Positions 18,045-26,908 of a DNA stretch of 64,000 bases are shown one piece after another; the first letter of the stretch is position 1; every line of letters starts with the position of its first letter. Source of the DNA: a bacterium (GTDB lineage Bacteria > UBP6 > UBA1177); NCBI GenBank assembly GCA_017963125.1, contig JAGCUA010000069.1, positions 151,723 to 215,722 on the forward strand, written 5' to 3'. The notes under the pieces were generated by a model. That model saw nothing but the letters and a program-made list of their open reading frames with translations. It ran no database searches and was not told the origin of the DNA. The position numbers were made by a program, and so were the translations under genes.

Positions 18045-19430
18045 TTAGAATCTGACTCCTGCGAATCCGCCTATCGAGAAGCAGTTAAAATAGCTGTATG
18101 AACCGGCATAATCTCTCTCTTCGACGAGATACCATTTTGAAGCGGCACGGAAACCGACATTGAAATACTTGTTGATGTAGTATGTTATCGAACCGCTGTA
18201 ATAAGGTTTTTTGTGTAGCGTTCCTGGCTGCTCCAGAGACTGGAAAGTCATGACGAAATCGATCGCCAGAGAATCGAAAAGGAAAGCGTTCGTGAAAATG
18301 TTCACCTGGTAATTGTTGTATTTTTTCGCTTCATAGTTGTAGAGCTTGTTGTGTTCGAACGAACCGCCTATCGAAAAAGTTCCGGTTATGTCGAAAACAA
18401 GGTCCAGATAGTATCCTCCGGTCCAGCTTTTGCCTCTTCCGGCATAGTTCGCAAGATACTGCGACTTTGTCGTATCAGTCCACGGACTGTAATATTCCCT
18501 TTCGATATCGTAGAAAGTGTTGAAATACGACGGAATGTAGTCCGATTCCATAGCCCTTGCCTCCCAGCGGCTCAGGATCTGTATGTCGGTGCTTCCTGGA
18601 AACATAAGTTTGTGCTTTGCCCCGAAGTGCATACCGAAGCCGGCGTCAACGATTTTGTTCATGTCGGTGTAAAGAGTGAGCTGGTAATACTTCATCGAGA
18701 GAAGGCGAAACGAAAGGTCGAAACCGAAAATCTGGAATTTCGAATCGGAGATCTCGCGCCCGTAGCCGTTGAAACTCTTTCCAGTGATCATGTCGGGAGC
18801 AAAAATATCGGCAAAATACGACGCGCCGATTTCAAGGTTGTTTCCGTAGTTTTCCTTGCTGAAAAAGCTTATCGGCTTCAGGTAGAATCTGCCTCCGATG
18901 ATATTCGGCGGCGTAACGTCGTCCATGAAAAAATCTATGCCGGCATAGTCGGTGTTCACTTCAAGATTGACTCCGCGCTGCGGATGGTAGAGCCTGAGGT
19001 CGCCGTAGTAAGCACCTACGATCGAGCCGTTTCCGACATAGCGGTTTCTCTGCTCGCCGAAATAGAAGTAGAACATATCGCCCGAATGGCCGTAGTGAAA
19101 ATAATTGAGAATAGAGACCCAGTCCCTCGCGTCATCCCAGTCTTCCTTCGGGAAAATTTCAGCGGTCGTCGGAATGTCATCGCCGTTTTTGAGGATGAAC
19201 CTGACAGGAAGACCTACACCGAAACCGAGCATTGAAAACTCGAAAGAACCGTATAGATCGAGTTCAAGAAGAAGCGATTTGCTCTGGTAAGTCGGATAAA
19301 GCGCGCCTCCGACACTTATCCCCTTCTTGAACCTGCCGTAAGCCTCGTCAGGATCGAAATCGACCGCGATCGCAGCGGAAAAAGATGCGAGAATCAGACA
19401 AAATAAAAAAATTCTGCGCAGGTTTTTCAT
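18045..19430 (-). CDS. Probable outer-membrane beta-barrel protein
   Basis: With the start at ATG 19430 (GGAG 7 bases upstream, then signal peptide MKNLRRIFLFCLILASFSAA) the protein has about 461 residues. The mature part is rich in Tyr, Phe and Gly with alternating amphipathic strands and ends in Phe (GGFAGVRF), the usual C-terminal signal of outer-membrane barrels. A longer frame upstream to 19502 lacks a ribosome site. I do not recognise the family. It may form a cell-envelope unit with the amidase and the permease gene that follow it. Confidence 0.75.
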   Translation of the reverse strand: MKNLRRIFLFCLILASFSAAIAVDFDPDEAYGRFKKGISVGGALYPTYQSKSLLLELDLYGSFEFSMLGFGVGLPVRFILKNGDDIPTTAEIFPKEDWDDARDWVSILNYFHYGHSGDMFYFYFGEQRNRYVGNGSIVGAYYGDLRLYHPQRGVNLEVNTDYAGIDFFMDDVTPPNIIGGRFYLKPISFFSKENYGNNLEIGASYFADIFAPDMITGKSFNGYGREISDSKFQIFGFDLSFRLLSMKYYQLTLYTDMNKIVDAGFGMHFGAKHKLMFPGSTDIQILSRWEARAMESDYIPSYFNTFYDIEREYYSPWTDTTKSQYLANYAGRGKSWTGGYYLDLVFDITGTFSIGGSFEHNKLYNYEAKKYNNYQVNIFTNAFLFDSLAIDFVMTFQSLEQPGTLHKKPYYSGSITYYINKYFNVGFRAASKWYLVEERDYAGSYSYFNCFSIGGFAGVRF

Positions 19431-19458
19431 AATATTCTCCAATATAATCAACATACTA

Positions 19459-22400
19459 TCAAATTTCGAACTCTGAAAAGTTGTCCGGTTCGATCTTTTC
19501 AAAAGTGTAAAAACCGTTTATCGCGGCGAATTCGCTGCTGACGAGCATACTGCCGATATCCTCCTGCGTTGACGGAAGATTTTCGCCGGGAACGACAAAA
19601 GTCGCCATATCGCGCCCGTTATCCTTCGAATTGTAGAGAGCCATATCTGCCAGCGTTATAACGTTTTCAAACGTCAGGAGCTTCGGCGCACCTACAAAGA
19701 ACGGAAGGAAAACAACGCCCATGGAAACCGTTATCCAGATAGTCGTACCGCTCTGCGTTGCAAAAGGATGCTGTTCTATCGCCTTTCTTATCTTTTTTAC
19801 AACTTCAAACATCTTTCCAAGCGGAATATTTTTCAGAACAATAAGGAACTCCTCTCCGCCCCAGCGGATCAGGATATCGTCGGCACGTACGGATTCCTGC
19901 ATGACTTCGGCGACACCTTTGAGCACCATATCGCCGGCATCGTGGCCGTAAATATCGTTGACCCGCTTGAAGTGGTCGATATCCATCATGATCACACCGT
20001 AGACAATGTCGTTCTTTTCGATCATATTGCGGTTGTCCATAAGGTGGACCTTACGGTCGCGCGACTCGATGAAACGTCTGATCTTGCGCTCTTCGACATC
20101 GAACATATAACGTCTGTTCATAAGTCCGGTCAGAGGATCCTTCATGACCGCTTCCTTGAGCGTGTTGTTTTTCATCTGAAGCTCAGCAGTCTTCTCGTCA
20201 ATAAGACGTTTGATCTCGGCTTCTCTTATATTTTTCAGACGTCTGTTCAGGAAAATGATCGCGGAAACAATGAGCAGAACAAGAAGCGGAAGTGTTACCA
20301 TGAACCCGATTTTTCTGTAGAATACCTGCTTGACATTGAAAGTGAACTTCTTTTCGCTGAATTTCGACGGATCACCTGCACGGTAGGCACGGACTGAAAA
20401 TTCGTGCAGACCTCCCTGAATATTCGAAAAAGCAACTTTTCTTTCAGTCGTTCCCTTCACCTGCTCTTTGTCCAAAGAATAGTCGAAAAGCAATGGGCCC
20501 GCACCGGAAAACAACGGAGCCGAATAGGAAATCAAAAGATTATCGACAGTGTAAGGAAGAAGGATCCTGTTCTGATCGTTCAGATAATAGTTCTGGTCCT
20601 CATCCGGAGAATAAATGCGTTCGATCCTTACTTCCGGGACCAAACCGCCGTCATCTTTGAAATCCGTATCGAAAACAGCAACACCTTTCATCATCGGCAC
20701 ATAAATATCTCCACCGTATACCGCTGCGTCCGAAGCCCTTCCTTCGGCACATTCAACTGAAGGCATACCGTCCTTTTTCCCGTAAACGACAAGCGGAACA
20801 TCCGAGCACTGGCCGCTCATAAAGCAGTCGGCATCCTCACCTTTCACCTCACCCACACCGGCATTCGTCATGATCCAGAAATCGCCGTTTTTATCCTCGG
20901 AAATCGAATAGACCGCAGCTTTTTCTCTGATACCGGTTGCCGGAAAAGCCACAGCGTCTTTTTCGATGTTAATGAAAATCTCGTCCGAAAGAGTGATTAT
21001 CCAGATGCGCTGCTTCGAATCTACGAAAACCCTTTTTACAAAGATCTCGTTTGTCCAAAGGGCTACCGGAGCGAAACTGCCGTTCTCTTCAAGGCCGAAT
21101 ACGCCGCTTCTTTTCGTAACGGCAAAAAGTTTGCCGCCGTGCTCGATGATATCGACTATCTCCGCATCCGCATCAGGAAGCATGGATCTTTCTGCGGTCC
21201 TGTCGTTTCTGAAAATAAACAGCGCACCGTTCATGGAAAGGTCGTTCACCCAGACATTCCCTTCGGCATCGCTGAAAAACACATCTGACGAAGAGGGAAA
21301 AAGATCGTCTTCACTCGTGTAGATCTCTTTTACAGGCTTGAAAGTTCTGTCAGGCTGCATGATGTAAAGCCCGGACGACTTCGAAGAAGCCCAGAGATTA
21401 TTTATTTTATCGACAAAAATAGTGTCGAAAACCGAATTGCTTACAAGTTTTTCTCCAAGCTCTCCAAGTTCTCCGAATCCGAAGATCCCGTTTTTCGTAT
21501 TGACAAAAACATCGTCCGAAGCCGCAACAACGGAAACGTTCTCATCTTCAAAAAACATCCCTTTGAAAGCACTTTTTTTGCCAATGCAGAAACCGCCTGC
21601 CGAAGTTCCGAACCAGACTTCGCCGTCATTGCCGCGTATCGAAGCGGTGAGCGCTCCGCCGAACTTCAAAGAGTGGTTTTCGTCAGGGAAAAGACCAGCA
21701 TTTCTGGTTCCTACCCAAACCCGGCCTGAATCACTTGTTTCCAGCACTGTCACATCCGGCCACGGCACTTTTTCACCGGCAAAAACAGAAACTTCGCCGT
21801 TTTCGATCAGATAGTAACCCTTTCTGCCGCCGGCATAAATACTGTTTTCAGCCTCTTCAGCAAAAGCGGAAACCGAATCATCGAGGTAGTCGAGCTGAAC
21901 GAATCTTTCGCTCCCGTCTTTCATGTAGTAGACACCGCTATCCGTTCCGAGCCACACTGTTCCGTTACTGCCGACAAAAACTTTATTGACGTTTTTCGTA
22001 CCGAGACGCGAATTTTCGGGATTGAACCACTCGATAAAACCTTTTGCCGAAGCCACAAAAACCCCTTTTCCCGGTACCGCTCCGTAGACAAGAGCTTTGT
22101 TTTTATCATAAGCTATTGATTTCACTGAAACATCACCGACCTTATCCAATTTGGTCAGCGAAAGAGATTCGAATTTGTTCAAATTGACAGTCCAAAGCCC
22201 GAGATCCGTCGCAACATAGCCGGTTCCGCCGTCATCAGAGACGAAATCGTTTATAGTACTCGTCGGGATCCCTTCAAGCCGGCCGCCTTTAGGAACAACA
22301 AATTCGCTGCCGTCAAACCTCGCAAGAAAATTTCTCCCTGCGACGAACATATATCCTGAAGCGTCTTTCGAGAACGCAACAACATGATTTTGCGGAAGAC

Positions 22401-22512
22401 CGCTTGAAGAATCGTAACAGTCGAAGCAGTAACCGCCGGCGCAGGGCATCTTTTCAGCATAGACAGAAGCAAAAAGACCAAAAACAAATAAAAACCAAGC
22501 AATTTTTTTCAT
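19459..22512 (-). CDS. Diguanylate cyclase with periplasmic propeller sensor (Reg_prop, Y_Y_Y, GGDEF)
   Basis: Start ATG 22512 opens a signal peptide (MKKIAWFLFVFGLFAS) and gives about 1017 residues. The first 650 residues show two-component-regulator propeller repeats (VWLGTDSGVYYM, VWVGTRNAGLF, NLWASSKSSGLY). A Y_Y_Y domain follows (YSLDKEQVKGTTERKVAFS), then one membrane helix and a cytoplasmic GGDEF domain. The active site is RWGGEEF, and RADD five residues before it fits the inhibitory RxxD site, so an active, product-inhibited cyclase is expected. Such propellers usually sit on histidine kinases and sense polysaccharides in Bacteroidetes. Confidence 0.93.
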   Translation of the reverse strand: MKKIAWFLFVFGLFASVYAEKMPCAGGYCFDCYDSSSGLPQNHVVAFSKDASGYMFVAGRNFLARFDGSEFVVPKGGRLEGIPTSTINDFVSDDGGTGYVATDLGLWTVNLNKFESLSLTKLDKVGDVSVKSIAYDKNKALVYGAVPGKGVFVASAKGFIEWFNPENSRLGTKNVNKVFVGSNGTVWLGTDSGVYYMKDGSERFVQLDYLDDSVSAFAEEAENSIYAGGRKGYYLIENGEVSVFAGEKVPWPDVTVLETSDSGRVWVGTRNAGLFPDENHSLKFGGALTASIRGNDGEVWFGTSAGGFCIGKKSAFKGMFFEDENVSVVAASDDVFVNTKNGIFGFGELGELGEKLVSNSVFDTIFVDKINNLWASSKSSGLYIMQPDRTFKPVKEIYTSEDDLFPSSSDVFFSDAEGNVWVNDLSMNGALFIFRNDRTAERSMLPDADAEIVDIIEHGGKLFAVTKRSGVFGLEENGSFAPVALWTNEIFVKRVFVDSKQRIWIITLSDEIFINIEKDAVAFPATGIREKAAVYSISEDKNGDFWIMTNAGVGEVKGEDADCFMSGQCSDVPLVVYGKKDGMPSVECAEGRASDAAVYGGDIYVPMMKGVAVFDTDFKDDGGLVPEVRIERIYSPDEDQNYYLNDQNRILLPYTVDNLLISYSAPLFSGAGPLLFDYSLDKEQVKGTTERKVAFSNIQGGLHEFSVRAYRAGDPSKFSEKKFTFNVKQVFYRKIGFMVTLPLLVLLIVSAIIFLNRRLKNIREAEIKRLIDEKTAELQMKNNTLKEAVMKDPLTGLMNRRYMFDVEERKIRRFIESRDRKVHLMDNRNMIEKNDIVYGVIMMDIDHFKRVNDIYGHDAGDMVLKGVAEVMQESVRADDILIRWGGEEFLIVLKNIPLGKMFEVVKKIRKAIEQHPFATQSGTTIWITVSMGVVFLPFFVGAPKLLTFENVITLADMALYNSKDNGRDMATFVVPGENLPSTQEDIGSMLVSSEFAAINGFYTFEKIEPDNFSEFEI

Positions 22513-22661
22513 TATCGAAGTTCCAAAATCACACCGTTTAAACAGCGAAACGTAAAAGACGGTGCAAAATAGCACACAACACCGATTCAAACAAGAAAAA
22601 ATCACAAAAAATTGAATAAAAAAACAAATAAAGAAAAGGAAAAACAAGGGAAAAAGAAGAT

Positions 22662-22738
22662 TGGTAGCGGGAGAGTGATTCGAACACTCGACCTGCGGGA
22701 TATGAGTCCGCTGCTCTAGCCACCTGAGCTATCCCGCC
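22662..22738 (-). tRNA. tRNA with CAT anticodon (elongator Met or Ile2)
   Basis: On the minus strand a full cloverleaf can be drawn: a 7-bp acceptor stem closed by G1-U72, D-arm GCTC/GAGC, anticodon loop CTCATAT with anticodon CAT at 22702-22704, a 5-base variable loop, T-arm GAGTG/CACTC with loop TTCGAAT, and an encoded CCA end. The base pair closing the anticodon loop is an A-C mismatch. Pairing at 1-72 argues against initiator tRNA. Whether it is tRNA-Met or the lysidine-modified tRNA-Ile cannot be decided by eye. Confidence 0.95.
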
Positions 22739-22742
22739 ACAC

Positions 22743-22898
22743 AGGACGGCGGGTAGTTTAGGAAAAAAAATTTGAAAGTCAAGTTTTTTTCGACGCCGCC
22801 TGATTCTTTGTCGATATTTCGTAATTTCGATATTTCGACATTTCGAGGCGGCGAACCGATAAAACGTGACGACGAAACGATGTGACGACGTAACGAAA
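22743..22898. other. Gene-free spacer with short imperfect repeats
   Basis: This stretch between the tRNA and pepT has no gene. It contains short repeated words (TTTCGATATTTCG, GACGACGAAACGATGTGACG) that look like simple-sequence drift rather than a defined element. Confidence 0.4.
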
Positions 22899-24146
22899 TT
22901 ATTTGATGTTTTCTGAAATTTTAACAGCGACGGCCGATGCAAGTGCGATGTCTTCGAGAGCGACCCACTCTTTCTGTGAATGGAAGTTTACGCCGCCTGC
23001 GAAAATGTTCGGGCACGGAAGACCCATGAAGGAAAGTCTTGCGCCGTCGGTCCCGCCGCGGATGGGTTCTACTTCAGGTGTAGCACCGAGATCTTCGATC
23101 GCCTTCCTGACATATTCGTAAACGACCATGTTGTTTTTCATGACTTCGTACATGTTGAGGTAGCTTTCGGTGAAAACCGGAGTTACCTGCAGACGCGGTT
23201 CCTCAGCCTTGAGAACTTCGATGATGTTGAGGATTATCTTCTCTTCGCGCTCGATATCTTCCGGAACGAAGCTTCTCAGGATCATGCTGACCGTAACTTC
23301 CTCGCTGCCGCCGCTGATGCCGACAATGTGGATGAAAGGCTCTCTGCCGCAGGTCCTCTCAGGTGACATCGTCTTCGGAAGCATATCGATGAATTTTCCT
23401 GCGTATCTGATCGCATTGACCATTTTGTCTTTTGCGTATCCGGGGTGGATCGAAACACCGCGAAGTGTGACTTTCGCCGAGAAAGCGTTGAAATTCTCGT
23501 AGTTTACTTCATACGGAGCACCGCCGTCGAAAGTGTATGCGAAATCAGCGTCGACTTTCTGAAGGTTGATCTTGTCGACACCGCGTCCAATCTCTTCGTC
23601 AGGAGTGAAGCAGATCCTGATTTCAGGGTGTTTGATTTCGGGATGTTTGCCGAGATATTCGACCATCGACATGATCGCAGCTACTCCTGCTTTGTCGTCA
23701 GCGCCGAGAAGCGTAGTTCCGTCGGAAGTGATGATCGTGTCTCCGATGCAGTCCGAAAGGTGCATCGTGTCAGCAGGATCGATTACCGTTCCGCCTTTAA
23801 GATTCAGAACCGATCCGTCGTATTTTTCGTGGATGACCGGACATACGCCTTCGCCTTTGCAGTCAAGAGCGACATCCATGTGAGCGATAAAAGCGACCTT
23901 CTTCGTGATACCGCAGTTCGTAGCCATTTTCGCGTAAACATAGCCGTTTTCATCCATTTCGGCGTTTGCAAGACCGAGCGATTTAAGCTCTTCCACAAGC
24001 TTTCTGCCGAGATTTTTCTCTTTCGGCGAAGAAGGACAGGTCTCGCTCTCCTCAACAGACTGCGTATCTTCCTTAACGTAGTCGAGGAAACGATTCAACA
24101 GATTGGTTTCACTAAGGATTTTGGTTACCAGCTGATCTCTTTTCAT
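22899..24146 (-). CDS. pepT: Peptidase T (tripeptide aminopeptidase, M20 family)
   Basis: The 415-residue protein matches peptidase T in length and motifs: AFIAHMDVAL (metal His and catalytic Asp), LLGADDKAGVAA (metal-bridging Asp), FTPDEEIGRG (catalytic Glu pair) and the C-terminal GGTDGARLSFMGLPCPNI with NFHSQKEWV. It is a cytoplasmic zinc enzyme that removes the N-terminal residue from tripeptides. A GGAG lies just before ATG 24146. The gene follows rnfB by 30 bases and may share its transcript, though the functions are unrelated. Confidence 0.96.
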   Translation of the reverse strand: MKRDQLVTKILSETNLLNRFLDYVKEDTQSVEESETCPSSPKEKNLGRKLVEELKSLGLANAEMDENGYVYAKMATNCGITKKVAFIAHMDVALDCKGEGVCPVIHEKYDGSVLNLKGGTVIDPADTMHLSDCIGDTIITSDGTTLLGADDKAGVAAIMSMVEYLGKHPEIKHPEIRICFTPDEEIGRGVDKINLQKVDADFAYTFDGGAPYEVNYENFNAFSAKVTLRGVSIHPGYAKDKMVNAIRYAGKFIDMLPKTMSPERTCGREPFIHIVGISGGSEEVTVSMILRSFVPEDIEREEKIILNIIEVLKAEEPRLQVTPVFTESYLNMYEVMKNNMVVYEYVRKAIEDLGATPEVEPIRGGTDGARLSFMGLPCPNIFAGGVNFHSQKEWVALEDIALASAVAVKISENIK

Positions 24147-24176
24147 AACGGACTCCTATAAAAGTTAGTAAAAAAA

Positions 24177-25079
24177 TTAAGCAGTTTTTTCAGTTTCAGG
24201 CGCAGGTGCGGCAGCGGGTTTCGCTTCTGCCGGTTTTTCCGCGACTTTGATCTCGAATGTCGCCTTTATTGCATGTGTCGGACATGCAGCGGCGCATTTT
24301 CCGCAGGCGATGCACTTCGCCGGATCGATGTATGCAAGGAAATTTTCTACTGTGATAGCCTGAACTTTTTCAGGACACTCTTTCGCGCACTTTCCGCAGC
24401 CGATACAAGCCGCTTTGCAGACGCTCATTGCAGCCGGAGCCTTGTCGGTATTGCGGCAGCCGACATAAACACGCCTGTTGTTGCGCCCTTTCGGACGGAT
24501 CTCGATGATTTTTCTCGGACATTTTTTCGCGCAGACACCGCAGGAAGTGCATTTTGCCTCGTCAACGACCGGAAGTCCCGTGGTTTTATCCATCGAAAGT
24601 GCGCCGAAAGCACATGCCGAAACGCAGTCGCCGAGACCGAGACAGCCGAACTGGCAGCCCTTTTCGCCGACAAAGAGAGAAGCTGCGACAGCACAGTTTG
24701 CAGGACCGTCGTAATCGCTCTTTTTCGTCGTTTTTTCGCAAGTTCCTCCGCAGCGGACAACTGCTACTTTGGGAACACTTTCCTGCATTGCAAGACCTAT
24801 TACTTCGCCTATTTTTTTGCGTTTTTCAGCGTCGCATCCGGGACAGCACGGAATATCCGAAGAACCTGCGTTAGCGGCTTTGATTATGCCTTCCGCAAGT
24901 CCGCGGCAGCCCGGGAAACCGCATCCGCCGCAGTTCGCACCGGGAAGAAATTCGAGAACTTCATCGATCCTCGGATCTTCTTCGACCTTGAATTTTTTTG
25001 CGACGACAAAAAGAACGACCGCGGAAACGACCGCGATAATGCCAAGAGTTACAAGCGAATAAAGGATAGCTCCGTCCAT
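24177..25079 (-). CDS. rnfB: RnfB-type electron transport complex subunit
   Basis: Start ATG 25079 has GGAGGT five bases upstream and gives 300 residues. The protein has an N-terminal membrane anchor, then the four-cysteine Fe-S domain (ANCGGCGFPGC with a later CCPGC). Ferredoxin-type cluster motifs follow (CTSCGVCAKKCP, CIGCGKCAKECP, CIACGKCAAACP). It ends in an Ala/Pro/Glu/Lys tail. RnfB receives electrons from ferredoxin in the ion-pumping Rnf complex. No rnfA, C, D, E or G is beside it, so either the complex is split or this is a stand-alone paralogue. Confidence 0.9.
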   Translation of the reverse strand: MDGAILYSLVTLGIIAVVSAVVLFVVAKKFKVEEDPRIDEVLEFLPGANCGGCGFPGCRGLAEGIIKAANAGSSDIPCCPGCDAEKRKKIGEVIGLAMQESVPKVAVVRCGGTCEKTTKKSDYDGPANCAVAASLFVGEKGCQFGCLGLGDCVSACAFGALSMDKTTGLPVVDEAKCTSCGVCAKKCPRKIIEIRPKGRNNRRVYVGCRNTDKAPAAMSVCKAACIGCGKCAKECPEKVQAITVENFLAYIDPAKCIACGKCAAACPTHAIKATFEIKVAEKPAEAKPAAAPAPETEKTA

Positions 25080-25091
25080 AAAGACCTCCAT

Positions 25092-25502
25092 TTAAATTTT
25101 CCGGCACACAAACACGAACTGTTTCGCGAAATAAGGCTTCAGAAACGCAAGCAGCACGTAGTAAGGCGCTAAAACCAACAATGAAAAGAGCGCCGCAAGG
25201 CTTTCTGAAACGAAATTCGCCGAAACAAAAAGTGTTGAAGCCATAAGAACAAAAGGTATGAAAAAAACATAAAAAACTGCTTTCAGGCCGAACTTTTCCT
25301 CCATTTCGACGACCACGCTGTCGCCGACGGAGAGGCTTTCAGACGGAAGAGCTTCGATCACCTTCTCGGAAAGTTCCGAAACCGAGCACATACTTTTGGC
25401 GTGGCACGCACTGCACGCGCTTTTCACCTCGATTTTTACCGAAACTTTTCCGTCAGCCACGTTTATCACCGTGCCTTCGTGTGAAACTCTCGCATTCGCC
25501 AT
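25092..25502 (-). CDS. rseC: RseC/SoxR-reducing system family protein
   Basis: The 136-residue protein has a soluble N-terminal half with Cys residues in the pattern CSACHAKSMC, followed by two membrane helices (residues 75-95 and 102-120). That is the RseC architecture. RseC-type proteins are linked to Rnf/Rsx complexes and to reduction of SoxR in other bacteria. It lies 12 bases upstream of rnfB, and this pairing supports both calls. Confidence 0.85.
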   Translation of the reverse strand: MANARVSHEGTVINVADGKVSVKIEVKSACSACHAKSMCSVSELSEKVIEALPSESLSVGDSVVVEMEEKFGLKAVFYVFFIPFVLMASTLFVSANFVSESLAALFSLLVLAPYYVLLAFLKPYFAKQFVFVCRKI

Positions 25503-25624
25503 GTTCTGAACCTAAAAAAACCGCGATTTTTTATACTTTCCGCGATTTTTGTCAATTTTTAGTTTAAGAACTCTGCACCTTATCCCGGCGCCCCTAAAAT
25601 TTAGTGTTTTTACCGCTTATTGCC

Positions 25625-25695
25625 TCCCCTGACGTAGGAGAGGTGTCACACAGTGACGGAGAGGTCGGAGCTGACGCGAAGCGGCTGAGGGGTCA
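25625..25695. repeat. Dispersed palindromic element, copy 1
   Basis: The block begins CCCCTGACGTAGGAGAGGTG and ends GACGCGAAGCGGCTGAGGGG. Its outer arms (CCCCT and AGGGG) can pair. A shorter relative with the same ends lies at 47614-47657. This copy fills the end of the 190-base gap before rseC and contributes the stop codon region of the chromate transporter gene. It may act as a terminator. Confidence 0.6.
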
Positions 25696-26256
25696 CACCC
25701 CGTACACTACGATTCCCAGAACTGCGCTGACTATGATGAGCGTTATCGGCGAAATCTTCTTTTTATGAAAAACAGGCGGCAGAAACGCCACGGCTGCAAG
25801 TAAAACCGTGATCAAAAGCGCCTTCGGATCAAAGCCGCCCTCACCTTTCAGATCGAAAAAGGCTTCAGCGGTCATAAAAATTCCGACTGCAAGAATAAGC
25901 CCGACCACGCACGGTTTCAAAGTATTTATGACCGAATTGAAGCAGCGGTTTTTCATAAGTGAATTGAAAACGAACATGCAGAGAAGCATGATGAGAAAAG
26001 CAGGAAAAACGACTGCGAAAGTTGCGACGAATGCACCGAAAAATCCTGCCTGACTGCGCCCGACATAAGTTGCAAGGTTCACCATGATCGGCCCCGGGGT
26101 CATTTCGCTCACCGCAATCATGTAGGTCAGAGTTTCATCCGTCACCCAGCCGTATGAAAGCACGACGTCGCGGATAAGCGGGATCGCGGCGTAGGCCCCG
26201 CCGAAAGCAAAGCAGCCGACTTTGAGAAAACCTAAAAACAAGTCAAGGTAGATCAT
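25693..26256 (-). CDS. chrA: Short-chain chromate transporter (CHR family), second half-gene
   Basis: The 187-residue membrane protein carries the CHR-domain signatures FLKVGCFAFGGAYAAIPLI, EMTPGPIMVNLATYVG and GAFVATFAVVFPAF. Short CHR proteins occur as adjacent pairs whose two halves together correspond to the long ChrA. Its start overlaps the partner gene's stop by 4 bases. The substrate may be chromate or another oxyanion. The stop codon lies at the edge of the repeat 25625-25695. Confidence 0.9.
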   Translation of the reverse strand: MIYLDLFLGFLKVGCFAFGGAYAAIPLIRDVVLSYGWVTDETLTYMIAVSEMTPGPIMVNLATYVGRSQAGFFGAFVATFAVVFPAFLIMLLCMFVFNSLMKNRCFNSVINTLKPCVVGLILAVGIFMTAEAFFDLKGEGGFDPKALLITVLLAAVAFLPPVFHKKKISPITLIIVSAVLGIVVYGV

Positions 26257-26819
26257 GCGCGCCGCTCCTTAATCCTCTTCACCGCAAACACCGAAAGTCC
26301 GAGCAGAGCCGCGAAAACAATGATCGTGATCGCCGAAAATCCGAATGAAAAGAGATCGGTTGCAAGCATCGCAAGTGCTGACAAAACCATTACGGCAATC
26401 GGAAACGTCTTTTTCTTCATTTTTTTTATCATCGTGACGGCGGCGCTCACGATAAGGATTCCGACGGCGCACTTGATTCCGCGGAAAGCGTTTTTCACTA
26501 CTTCTATTTCAAGGAAATTGTCGAGAAAGCCTGAAATGATGAGAATAACGGCAAAAGACGGCAGTACGATTCCGACTGTCGCCGCGATCGAACCGAGAAT
26601 TCCAGCCTGTCTGTAACCGATGAAGGTAGCGCAGTTTATGGCGATAGGTCCCGGCGTTGATTCGGCGATTACAGTGACGTTCATCATGTCGTCATGTGTT
26701 ATCCACTTTTTCTTTTCGACGCAGTTGTCCTCGATGACGCTTAGCATGGCGTAACCGCCGCCGAAAGTGAAAAATCCGATTTTCATGAATGTGAAAAGCA
26801 GATCAAAAATCGTACGCAT
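26253..26819 (-). CDS. chrA: Short-chain chromate transporter (CHR family), first half-gene
   Basis: Start ATG 26819 (AGG a few bases upstream) gives 188 residues beginning MRTIFDLLFTFMKIGFF. CHR-domain motifs are FTFGGGYAMLSVIE, ESTPGPIAINCATFIGYRQAG and VGIVLPSF. It is paired with the next gene as a two-gene transporter; the two are about as different as paralogues and probably form a heterodimer. Confidence 0.9.
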   Translation of the reverse strand: MRTIFDLLFTFMKIGFFTFGGGYAMLSVIEDNCVEKKKWITHDDMMNVTVIAESTPGPIAINCATFIGYRQAGILGSIAATVGIVLPSFAVILIISGFLDNFLEIEVVKNAFRGIKCAVGILIVSAAVTMIKKMKKKTFPIAVMVLSALAMLATDLFSFGFSAITIIVFAALLGLSVFAVKRIKERRA

Positions 26820-26908
26820 AAAAAACCTGCAAAAATACACATCGAGACTTAATACATGAATTTGAATTGAAAAGCTATTTTAAGGGATTGATTAAAAGGA
26901 TTTTCGTC

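Noticed and set aside
17166-18101. Plus-strand frame of 311 codons
   Set aside because: It is antisense to the amidase gene, whose motifs are clear, and the translated product is Phe/Arg-rich without domain pattern.
22780-22898. Possible integration site beside the tRNA
   Set aside because: tRNA genes often host integration, but no integrase gene, partial tRNA copy or direct repeat was found nearby.
22538-22942. Minus-strand frame of 134 codons covering the tRNA
   Set aside because: It runs through the tRNA gene and lacks a ribosome site.
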